Origin: Turbatrix aceti
Taxonomy: Eukaryota; Nematoda; Chromadorea; Rhabditida; Panagrolaimidae
Direction: 5' to 3'
Length of the DNA stretch: 64,000 nt
NCBI GenBank assembly: GCA_963969345.1
Contig: OZ017770.1
Location: 9,469,318-9,533,317, forward strand
Shown: positions 32,709 through 43,100 of the stretch, one piece after another
Layout: every line of letters begins with the position of its first letter
How positions within the stretch are numbered: position 1 is the first letter of the stretch
Translations under genes and position numbers: made by a program
The notes under the pieces: generated by a model
The model's database searches: none
What the model was told of the DNA's origin: nothing
Seen by the model: the letters and a program-made list of their open reading frames with translations, nothing else

Positions 32709-34300
32709 CTACAATACAGCTAAAGTACAGTCCGGCCGAGGGTAGATGACGGACGGGAGAGAGGCGGAAGGTTCGTTTGACTTGGTCATGAGGGACGTAG
32801 ACGCCGTTGGCTCCGACAGTAGATCGTTGTTTGGATACAGCAGCTCTTAAAAAAATATTTTTGATATAACTCTGTTTTTTTTGGGATTTCATGAGCACTT
32901 ACCACCGCTTTGATTGACGAAACAGTATCGATAATTGGGGTCGAGAACAGGGATGTGCGCTGCAAAACAACACTGTGTATATACATACATGTTTGAGGTT
33001 TCTGTCTACTAGAACAAACTGACCGTGGGATACCAAAAACACTACACGATCCTTTTTTGGAGGCGGCAGCATTGGCGGAACCCTGATCAACGGCGGACGA
33101 ATAAAAATTGGATAGCGACGCTGCATCAAGGTGTTTTGAGTACGGATAAGTGGAGTAACGAAGCCTCGCATCCTCGGCGGGACAAAAAGTCGCAGCCTCG
33201 GTCGAAAAACAGGCATGGAAATGCGCGGACGATGGAAGACAGGTCGGATACTGACGAATGACGCATTTGGCGACTTGGCAATCTTAAAACAATTTGTATA
33301 AAAATTGATTTACAGAGGGTAAAACTTACAGTCATGCGCCTGGAAGCAGCTGATGGCTCGCCTTTCGGTTTACCAACCTCTTGCCGACGACTGCTGCCAC
33401 CAAGACCAGCGGACACGTCAAGCAAAGCCATCGTCGAGGGCTCAGACAGGTTTTCAGATTTCGTCTGAAAATGTTGTGAACAATTTGTATAAAAATTGAT
33501 TTTCAGAGGGTAAAACTTACAGTCATGCACCTGGAAGCAGCTGATGGCTCGCCTTTCGGTTTACCAACCTCTTGCCAACGACTGCTGCCACCAAGACCAG
33601 CGGACACGTCACGCAAAGCCATCGTCGAGGGCTCAGACAGGTTTTCAGATTTCTTCTGAAAATGTTGTGAACAATTTGTATAAAAATTGATTTACAGAGG
33701 GTAAAACTTACAGTCATGCGCCTGGAAGCAGCTGATGGCTCGCCTTTCGGTTTACCAACCTCTTGCCGACGACTGCTGCCACCAAGACCAGCGGACACGT
33801 CACGCAAAGCCATCGTCGAGGGCTCAGACAGGTTTTCAGATTTCTTCTGAAAATGTTGTGAACAATTTGTATAAAAATTGATTTACAGAGGGTAAAACTT
33901 ACAGTCATGCGCCTGGAAGCAGCTGATGGCTTGCCCTTCGGTTTACCAACCTCTTGCCGACGACTGCTGCCACCAAGACCAGCGGACACGTCACGCAAAG
34001 CCATCGTCGAGGGCTCAGACAGGTTTTCAGATTTCTTCTGAAAATGTTGTGAACACTTTTTATAAAAATTGATTTTCAGAAGGTGAAACTTACGTTTCTG
34101 ACATTGGAAGAAGTCAATGGACTACTTTTGTCCTGTTTACGCGTTCTGGGCTTGTGTCGATGATTCGGGCTGTTTCTTGCTTCAGAAACAGATCCCTGCC
34201 TCAGCGCCGTCGTATCTACCGTATCGAACCATTTGCCTTTTCTGAGGCGATTAGAACGACGAAGAATACGGCCGTCACGACCTGAGAGCGGCGATAACAT
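32709..34300 (-). CDS. Gene F: basic Pro-rich protein with four tandem repeat exons, 399 aa
   Basis: Exons 34300-34094, 34037-33903, 33846-33712, 33655-33521, 33464-33330, 33282-33024, 32959-32903 and 32845-32709 sum to 1200 nt and close exactly in frame. Exons 2-5 are four copies of a 135-nt exon plus 56-nt intron (period 191 bp). Each encodes 45 residues beginning KSENLSEPSTMAL and ending PSAASRRMT; copies differ at only a few residues. The first exon is basic (RRSNRLRKGKWF). Exon 6 is Arg/Pro-rich (FRPRLRLFVPPRMRG). No known domain. The repeat is Ser/Arg/Gly-rich and probably disordered. A TTTTCAG acceptor 13 bp before the ATG fits trans-splicing or a 5' UTR intron. Confidence 0.75.
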
Positions 34301-34336
34301 TGGTATAAGCGATCTGAAAATGTTATGATGATGATT

Positions 34337-34620
34337 AAGCGTACGACCGACAGATCACGTCACGTGTATTCGCTAGGTCAGTAGGGCAGTTAACATAGCA
34401 CAGTGCTATTACTAGCACTCAACGACGAAGATGTGCAAGATATGTACGAACTGATACAGAAGAACAGAACACGCACAGAAAGAAGCAATGCCACCGCTGA
34501 CGTGGGTAAAAGCAACGACAAAAAAGAGAACGACAAAAAGAGAAGAAACAAGAAAAGCCAAATATACACTTTTTTTCACTTCAAGACCACAATGCGCACA
34601 CGTGGTGACTTTGAATGATC
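34337..34620. repeat. Dispersed repeat, copy 2
   Basis: Direct copy of 19686-19935. Lies immediately upstream of gene F exon 1, so it may have replaced that gene's original 5' region. Confidence 0.7.
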
Positions 34621-35370
34621 TGTGCATCAGAGTACGGATGAATCAAACAAAGTATAATTGAGAAACATTATTGAACAACTGAAACACAAATCACTAGCCG
34701 TGGCAGCCGACAAAACGAGAGCAGTGGCAAGAGTGTTTGTGATTGGCAAAAGGGAAGGAGTTATCACAAGAAACGCTATTACCAAAAAGCCACGAAAAAA
34801 ATTTAAAAAATTTTCGTTGCAAGAAAAATCTTTCTTGTAAAGGTGCATTTTAAAAACGCAGTCGATCGCACTGTAAGGATAACATTTGTGGAAAGCGGAA
34901 AGTGGAATATGTTGTGATATCTTAGGCGCAAGTAGCGATCATAAACAAAAAGATAACACGGCTAGTTTTCATATTGTCCTATAGAACAAGCAGTAGTAGT
35001 AACAGTCTCCCCTTGCGCTTGCACTCGCTTCGCAAAAAAAACACAGTATATAAAAAGTTCTGGTACTAAGTAAGTCTACAGTGAAAACAAAAGCATGCCA
35101 ACTTTGATTGACGTGTGAATAAGTGTTTATGGCGATACATACTAGGTGCGCGCGATGGCACAAATAGTCAACTACATGGCCGATACAACAAGGGTCATGG
35201 ACGCGTCCATGCACGATGGCAGTCTCGTGTGTGGCAAACATAATGCAAAGTTGAATAGCGCCCGACATAGCTAAAAAAATTGAATCAGACAAGTACTAAT
35301 TTTGCATCAAAAATCAATGGTACAACAAAGAGTGAGTCAATAAAAATAAACATGTGCTCCTGCCTCCAAC
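34621..35370. other. Intergenic; second half is a duplicated segment
   Basis: 34690-34850 resembles 36360-36510 (AAAACGAGAGC, GGAGTTATCACAAGAAACGC). 35205 onward matches 23514-23905 in inverted orientation. No supported gene. Confidence 0.5.
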
Positions 35371-35779
35371 CAGTGTAACGCACACCAAAATTATTGCCTT
35401 CGCCTTCGCCTTCGCCTTCGCCTCCGGAGGCGAAGGCGAAGGCGATGAAGGCGCCTCCAGAGACGGAGGCGATCAGAGGCGCCTTTGGTGTCAAATCTCA
35501 AATTTTCTCTTACAAAATCATAGCAGAAAGCGAAATTATGATAATAGAAGGCTTTTAATTCTATTAAATAAAGTGGTAAAACTGTTTTTTGACTGTTTGT
35601 GGTTAGAATTTAAAGCCATTCAGATTTTTTGTTCAAAATTGTAAAGGTCTGAAGGCGATGGAGGCGAAGGCAATTGGAGGCGATCAATTTTTTGCCTTCG
35701 CCTTCGCCTTCGCCTCCGGAGGCGAAGGCGATCTGAAGGCGCCTCCGGGGGCGATGAAGGCGAAGGCGATGTTACACTG
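35371..35779. mobile_element. hAT-like foldback element with GGCGAA interior
   Basis: Inverted ends CAGTGTAAC and GTTACACTG; exact 8-bp target duplication CCTCCAAC at 35363-35370 and 35780-35787. The homologous segment at 23731-23748 has the uninterrupted site with a single copy. Length 409 bp; long runs of TTCGCC and GGCGAA face each other. No coding capacity. Confidence 0.93.
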
Positions 35780-35996
35780 CCTCCAACTTGTGGTCCAATT
35801 TTTTTTAAAGACGCACAGCGGTGTTGCGCATAAGGGCAGTCGCGCAACGCGATATACCGTGCATGCTTTCCACGTGCACTCAAAGAACGGAGGCGACCCT
35901 TGTTGCTTCGATCGCGCTCACAAGAACTAAACTGACTGCAAAGCGGAACAAAATTGTGGAAGCTATCAGAGTCTAAAAAATGGCCGGACTGGACTG

Positions 35997-36221
35997 ATGG
36001 CAGCAGAGTCAAGAAACGAAACGCGTTTCGAGCAAAAAGGTCACGTGTACGCCAACTGCAAAAAAAGAGCTGCGGATGGTGCAGCCAAAAACGGTCGACC
36101 GAAGGAACAGCCAAAAGAAGCAAACCGTAAGGACGGCTCGGCACAGAATCAATCGGATCACTCTGCGCGTGTTGAGCTGTTGCAAGTGAACTGTTTTGGG
36201 GCAATTGCGAACGCGTTATAG
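35997..36221 (+). pseudogene. Possible Gag-tail relic
   Basis: A 74-codon frame with a degenerate zinc knuckle half (KGHVYANCKK) and a Lys/Gln/Asn-rich stretch. The first Cys pair is missing. Surrounded by repeat DNA. Confidence 0.3.
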
Positions 36222-37019
36222 CAAAAAAAGGTAGTGCGCAATGACAGCACGCCAAACGTACCAAAAATAGGCATGCCATTGACTTCGCTCTTTCTAGACG
36301 GCTGTTTACTTGTTTCCCCTGCTGATAACTCATCCGGACCCCAAATGCGATCACTAGTCATGGCATCCAACAAAACGAGAGCCGATGCAAGTGTTTGGGG
36401 ATATCAAAACTGAAGGAGTTATCACAAGAAACGCGACGACGAGAAGCCACGAAAAAAATATTAAAATTGTTTCTCATTGCATGAAAAATCTTTTTTGTAA
36501 AGCATCAATCCGAAGAGCGCATCAAAGGAGAATTTGTGGAAGGCGGAAAGGTGAGAGGTATTCAGTTGCGTGGATAATTAATGTGAACGAGACAGTCATA
36601 CTTCACACGAATGAATAAAACTGATCTTGAAACATCTGACTGAGAAACTCTGGGGCAAATCCGGTTAACCGCGAGAGCACCTGGCTAAGCTAGGTGTCAC
36701 CAGATTACACATTCAATAATATGCAGAAGGAAAACAACGTTATTGAACATCTCAAAGATCAATGAAAGAACAGAAGCACAGAAATTCATGGCAGCCAACA
36801 ATTGTAAAACTTATCAAACACCTGAACAGTTGCAGAATCTCAGAAAGTGTTTTTACGCCTGCAGCAAAAAATTTTAGTGATCCACGCTTCATAAACAAGA
36901 AAGACTCAATTTACCCTAGTTTTTTACGAACCTGGCAATACCTTTGTTTTTTCAAATCCAGTCGTTCTCTTCGTCTGCTGCAGAAATTGATGAAAAGTGG
37001 AAGCGACACTCCGGCAAAA
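36222..37019. other. Repeat-rich spacer, no intact gene
   Basis: Contains a relative of 34690-34850 at 36360-36510. Nothing intact until the start of the inverted duplication arm at about 37020. Confidence 0.45.
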
Positions 37020-37641
37020 GAAGTCTCTTTCATGAAGTCTGAATAAGAGAAATCAGATGACGACGCATACCGTCCTTTGCCTCAGTTTTTTGCTGGGAAT
37101 TTTTCTGTCGTTTTCTGTTTGTTTGTATAGTAAAGGTGTGTCAACAACGTTGTTTCATATTCGAGTGCTTCACACAATGCCGTTCTTTGTTGTTAGTTGC
37201 TCAACCAAAATGACAGTAAAAAGGCTACCAACTGAATAATGAACGTCTTAACAAAATAGCAATCTGCCAAGTAGTATTCAGGTGTCGGTTGTGGGAGTGT
37301 GCGATCCGCATGAATTGCTACCACAATCTGCTTTAGCTAGCAGTTGTGTCGGTCAGTTTTCATGCGCGCAGCCAAACAAAGAGCCGGCATGCATGCGCAT
37401 CCCGCGGATGCCGTCGTGCGCCGCCCAGCGATCGATTAAACTAATAATTATGTGCTTTCCTACTTAAAAGTTGTGTTGCAACAAGTCGGACTACGCCGGT
37501 TATTATTGAATTGCGGGTAATTTACTCTGTGTTTTAAACTCGTTTTTTTTTGGGACAAAGCTTTGTTTGTTTTCTAGTTTCTTGCTACCCACATTTGTTT
37601 TTTCAGACTTGTTGCCTTCTGTTTTCCTTCCAACCTTCATC

Positions 37642-38000
37642 ATGATCATCACTGTCGTTATGACGAGTGGTAAGAAATACCGGTTGCGTGTCAAGCGGTT
37701 GATCCGGGTCTATCAAATCAAGGAGAAGGTAAATAACTTTGGTTATCTTTGACTTTGTCTGACGTACAACTTGCAGATGCTAGAGATAACAGGATACCCT
37801 CCAAAGCAGCAACGGCTGATCGGTGCAGGAAAAAATTTGGAAGACGACGAGTTTGTTGGAGACTACGTGGTAAGTTGGGAAGGGGGGGGGGGGTGCCAGC
37901 CTGCTCAAACTATATATTATGTATCTTAATTACATATTTTGCTCATTTACAGGATGTTGACGGTCAAGTTTTTAAACTTTTCATTGTTCTCAGGTACTAA
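37642..38000 (+). CDS. Ubiquitin-like protein without Gly-Gly tail, three exons, 75 aa (copy 2)
   Basis: Exons 37642-37728, 37777-37869 and 37953-38000 encode a 75-residue product that appears identical to copy 1 at 31336-30979, including the VLRY end without Gly-Gly. Splice sites are conserved, and AATAAA follows near 38125. The nearest downstream gene on the same strand is A', mirroring the arrangement of copy 1 with gene A. Two unbroken copies suggest either a recent duplication or selection on both. Confidence 0.82.
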
Positions 38001-38790
38001 ATTCGGCATGCAGTACCGTTTGCGCCTTTTTTACCTGGAATCTTCATGGTCGCTGCTAGCTGTTGGTCGACTTTTTTTTAATTTTTTTGTAATGTTTTGT
38101 TTTATTATCCAGTTTGTGGTTCAATAAATATTTACAAATATGGCGTCTTTGGATCTGAACTTTGAGTCTGTATAGCGCATTTACGCTTTTTTGAGGTGCA
38201 CTAGCAAGGACGGGGCCTTCCGCCGGTTATAACACTTCTTGCCAGAGGCAAGACATCCGTTTTTGCTGTTCAGATACTGTACAACTTCAGCAATTGAACA
38301 GTATGTTTTTTGGCGACGTAGAAAGAAAATGTGAGTTTTTGGAACTTTTTAGGTTTTTATCGCTTTTTTATTTTGCAGGCATGTTGAACTACGATGATAC
38401 CTAGCTACTGGTTCCGGACGACGACAAACTCGCTTCGTAAACTCTTTCTAGGCTTCGCTAAAGGTTTGCACCTCAATTTGGCGTTCTGGGCAGCTGTGCG
38501 ATTGGCAACGTGATTCAAACAGCCTCGTTCAGTACGAATCTACTGTATTCGCTCCCAGAGTTCTCGATGCGCAGTCTTTGGCCCGCACCAAAACAACTAT
38601 GTTGTTTTGATACAAATTGTACTGGGAAAACTTGCCCTTATCTAAAATTTTTATAAGAAATGGCGCGAGTTTTTATTATGCTCGCGCTTTTCTCCGATGG
38701 GTAGTCGAATTGATTTTTTCTCTCATTTTTTTTCTTTTTTAATTTTTCGAGTTATGTATGTACTTACTTTCCATTTTTTAGGCGGTCACC

Positions 38791-39383
38791 ATGTTCAACA
38801 ATAACCGTATGACTGAAACCTGCGCTCTTCGTCGTTCTCTCCGTCTGCAACATAAATGCGGCGTGGAATCGCTGAACAACGGCAACAACACGGGGCCTGT
38901 TTCCACCCGACGTCAGGACATCGTTGATCAGGAAAACTTGCCCGCTCATCGCCTCTCATCGTCTCGTAAAGTTCAGCGTCCTCGAAAGATCTGTAAGTTA
39001 CACTACTTTGTCTGAGTCTGTTTTGCAATCTCATGTCACATACTACTTTTTCAGACGTTCCTACCAAGGAGTACGAGCATCGCCCGATCAACAATATTCC
39101 TGGCTGTCATTGTCCTGGATGTCACGGCGAAGCATTGACCTGGCACGCCAATAAAAATAAGAAAAAGCAGCCGAGAATGATTCATCAAGTTTTCCAGCAA
39201 CTGGACATCAAGGAAGACGATCCTTTCGTGGATTATGAGGGAGAACAACTCGATCATGCCGCCAATGATATTGTAGAACTGGAAGTCAAGCAAGAAGACC
39301 CGTTCTCGGACCCTGATGAACATGAACCCCAAAATGTCGTCGAGGAACGCGAAGTCAAACCTGAACCATCTGAGTTTGACTAA
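38791..39383 (+). CDS. Gene A': PITH-less chimera of gene A, two exons, 176 aa
   Basis: Exons 38791-38992 and 39055-39383 join in frame (531 nt). The start (MFNNNRM) corresponds to gene A exon 1 (MFNHNRM). It then jumps to gene A exon 7 (ETCALRRSLRLQHK versus ETVTLRRSLRLQHK), followed by a nearly identical exon 8 with the GCHCPGCHG cluster and SEFD end. All PITH exons and exons 4-6 are lost, yet the frame is intact. It keeps the same upstream region and TTTTTTAG acceptor as gene A, so it is probably transcribed the same way. Possible outcome: a competitor lacking the PITH domain. It converges on the 3' end of gene B. Confidence 0.75.
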
Positions 39384-40199
39384 AAGGAACCAGATGACGA
39401 CGCTTAGGCAACGTTACGATCCCACTCATCCGCTCTGACTTGATTGACAGTGTTGTTGTTTTTTGTAAATTTTTTTTTGTGTTTTTTTGAAGCACGATTG
39501 TTTTTTTTTGTTACGGTTTACATTGTTTTTACATTGTTGCTCTTCAGTTTAATTAAATGCAAGCAATAATTTGTGAAAAATATGGGATTTTGAAGGGGGC
39601 AAACTCAGGGCCTTAAAAAATTGCATGATACCTCTCAAGAAGTACTACGGCCGGCTAAAACCAAGAAGACCAGGTGTCGCAGACAACCGCCGAGTGCCCT
39701 ACTATAGCAAGTGCGGGAGCAGCGAACGTGCTACGCATGCGGAAAGAAAGACCACATCAAACCACAGTGCCAAGAAAGACGAACAATGCTTTAGCTGGCA
39801 CCAAACCGAACATGCGGCAAAAACGTGCCAAAGAACGCAGTCAACCAAGTGACCTGTCTCAATCTTCCACCCGGTATCCTACACCTCAGCTAGACGACGT
39901 GTCGCAGGATTTGCATACTGATTATCTGTGGTCGATTTTATAAGCAGAGGTGACTTCCAGCCCCTGCATTTTTCACAACTGTGTTTGGGTTTTAATTTAT
40001 CAAAAAATGAAAAAAGTGATCAAACGATGATTAAATGAAATTAAACGTTAAAGGTTTGTGAAAAACGTTAAAGAAGGTGAACAAAACATCTGAGCTGAAA
40101 GCTCCAAACTACGTCAGCGGGTAAAAAAAATAACAAACAAAAACATCAACGTTGTTAAGCAACTGAATGAAGAGACGACGAAGCGGGTTGAAGCAGTGC

Positions 40200-43100
40200 T
40201 TATTCGTTGTCATCCGACAATTCTTCGTCATCATCGGAGTCTTCTTCGTCGTCATCTGATAATTCCATAAGGTAGGCATTGTCGTCTTCTATGAAATCAT
40301 GTTCCTCAAGCACGCCATCGGAGTTGATGAAGACAAACTTTTCAGGCTTCGAGTGAGAGGAGGGTTCCTTGTTTCCCTGTTCTTGGAGGCACAGTCTGGG
40401 CGGATTTCTCGATAAGCAAAGCTTCAGCGGATCAGGACGCGAGTTATCCATGGTGCTTAAATACATAAAACCTAAAAAAATGATGTGATAAATACATAAA
40501 ACCTCACAAACAAAAACAAAGTAACTTACTGTCCGGGTTACAGCGCTGAACTTTACGAGGCGGAGAGGTATTGAGGCTACGAGTGACGTACGGTGATTTG
40601 AAGAAGTTTTCCTCATCCATTGATTTTGCAGCTTTTGGCTCTGGACGCACAAGAGGACCAGGATTGACGGTTTGAGAACTGTTGTCTGAAAATATGAGAA
40701 CTGTTGTCTGTTAAATAAAAAAACAAGCTACAAACCGTGGGCTTGATCTTCTTGATGAAAATCCCATTCTTCAATTTCACCTAAGGCATTGACAAAGCGC
40801 AGCTTTTCATGAACCGGACGAGAAGATGGTTGCGCGTTTTCCTGATCTTCCTCGTCAGCGGCATTTTGACAATTCTCTTCTTCAGGCTCCAAGTTCGGCG
40901 GAGGACATTCTTTTTCTTCAACTAATTCGACATCAAGAAAAACATCTTGATGGGGCAAACTGGGCGGGCCCTGGCAATCTTCAGATGAGCGGAGCTTCGG
41001 CGAATCAGGACGCGAGTTATCCTCGATGCCATGGTCTAAAAAATGATGTAATGAATACATAAAACCTCACAAACTGAAACGAAGTAACATACTGTCCAGG
41101 TTACGAGGCGGCGAGATATCGGGGCTGCAAGTGACGCTCGACGGCTTCGAGGAGTTTTCCTGATCCATTGACTTTGCAGCTTTTGGCTCCGAACGCACAA
41201 GAAGACCAGGATTGACGGTTTGAGAACTGTTGTCTGAAAAAAATCAGTAGCTCTTGTGTTTTATAAATACAGTGCGTTCAGAAAGGATAGGCCCACCCAT
41301 AAAATTGAGGTTTTCTGTAAAACGGTGACAGCTACGACCACGGGAGTAGGCTCGTTCGATTCAGCGTGCAAAGTTACCCTAGACTGCCTACTTTTGGAAT
41401 CAATCCTCGGCAAAATGCGGTCAGAAAAAAATTAATTGTGTTTTTCGACCGTTCAGAAAGGATAGGCCCACTTTCGATTTTATTGAAATTATTTATTTTT
41501 TGATACGCGAAATCACCGCAAACGTTGTTGGAGCAACACACATGTTGATTGTGATTAAAATTATTAATAACTGGGACACTAGGCATGCTTCTGATAAAAA
41601 TTTTGGCCCTCTCAATGCAAATTATACGCCCAACATCAATAATGCCTTCCTGAGAGTCGGTGAGTTCCGCGAACCCACGTCTGTTAGCCCATACAGTACT
41701 GCCATGATGCTCCCTTAAATTTCCAACAAGTATCAACACAGGACACTCCATGTTGCTTGTCAGAAAATTTATTTTATTTAAAAAAAGGAAGTTGATGTGG
41801 GGGGACCTGGGGTGTTTCGATCCATTTCTTATTCAAAAAAATTTTTTTGATGCGTTGATGTTGACAAAATTGTTGGAAATAATGCTACTAAACATTTCAT
41901 TATGATTTTCCGTACATGGGACCTCTGACAAACGATATGCTGAAGGTTTGATAAATGCAACAATTAACACTAACTTGCTTCAGACTTTAATATGATGTCG
42001 TCGCTGCTCTAGTGAAACGTATATCTCCATTAACGCATACAATCATCAAAACAATCAAGGTTGAACGTTTTCTGATTGTTTTACATAACACACATCCTAA
42101 AATTTAACAAAAAAGTTGAAACTCGGAACTTGACATCTAACTTGTGTTTCGGCCTATCAACGAACTAGTCGCCCTGAATTTTGTGATGCGTCAGATAAAC
42201 GTGGGTTTGTACTGCGTTGTTCGGAATCATTATTTCCAACAATTTTGTCAACATCAACGCATCAAAAAAAATTTTTTGAATAAGAAATGGATCGAAACAC
42301 CCCAGGTCCCCCCACATCAACTTCCTTTTTTTAAATAAAATAAATTTTCTGACAAGCAACATGGAGTGTCCTGTGTTGATACTTGTTGGAAATTTAAGGG
42401 AGCATCATGGCAGTACTGTATGGGCTAACAGACGTGGGTTCGCGGAACTCACCGACTCTCAGGAAGGCATTATTGATGTTGGGCGTATAATTTGCATTGA
42501 GAGGGCCAAAATTTTTATCAGAAGCATGCCTAGTGTCCCAGTTATTAATAATTTTAATCACAATCAACATGTGTGTTGCTCCAACAACGTTTGCGGTGAT
42601 TTCGCGTATCAAAAAATAAATAATTTCAATAAAATCGAAAGTGGGCCTATCCTTTCTGAACGGTCGAAAAACACAATTAATTTTTTTCTGACCGCATTTT
42701 GCCGAGGATTGATTCCAAAAGTAGGCAGTCTAGGGTAACTTTGCACGCTGAATCGAACGAGCCTACTCCCGTGGTCCTAGCTGTCACCGTTTTACAGAAA
42801 ACCTCAATTTTAAGGGTGGGCCTATCCTTTCTGAACGCACTGTATAAAGCAAGCTACAAACCATGGGCTTGATCTTCTTGATGAAAATCCCATTCTTCAG
42901 TCACCCCGAAGGCATTGTCCAACCGCAATTTTTCAGGCACCGAAATAGAAGGTGGTTGCGTGTTTTCCTGATCTTCCTCGTCAGCGGCATTTTCACAATT
43001 CTCTTTTCCAGGCTCCAAGTTGGGCGGCGGGCATTCTTTTTCTTCAATTGATTCGATATCAAGAGAAACATCTTGACGCGGCAAACTGGGCGAGCCCTGG

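Larger units (their letters stand above)
37020..39990. repeat. Right arm of the inverted duplication, with internal deletion
   Basis: Inverted copy of 31960 to 23935: 37020-38790 matches 31960-30190, and from 38808 onward matches 25105-23935. About 5.05 kb (gene A exon 1 end to exon 7 start) is missing. The joint lies at a shared AACCGTA sequence near 38805-38811. Confidence 0.85.

Noticed and set aside
35400..35780. CRISPR-like or minisatellite array of GCCTTC units
   Set aside because: The units are the motif-rich interior of the hAT-like element with 8-bp target duplications, and there are no spacers.
31513..37467. Identical 61-codon frames (MSVVGVCDPHELLPQ) as a conserved gene
   Set aside because: Identity is expected from the recent inverted duplication and extends into noncoding DNA; no independent support.
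37870..37952. Alternative ubiquitin-like C-terminus supplying Gly-Gly by splicing at CAG/GTACTA near 37993
   Set aside because: The only nearby acceptor (before TTTGTGGTTC) leads to a frame without Gly-Gly, so the VLRY end is preferred.
41374..42738. Two identical 125-codon frames on opposite strands as a gene pair
   Set aside because: They are the mirrored arms of one TA-flanked foldback element; no promoter, splice or domain evidence.
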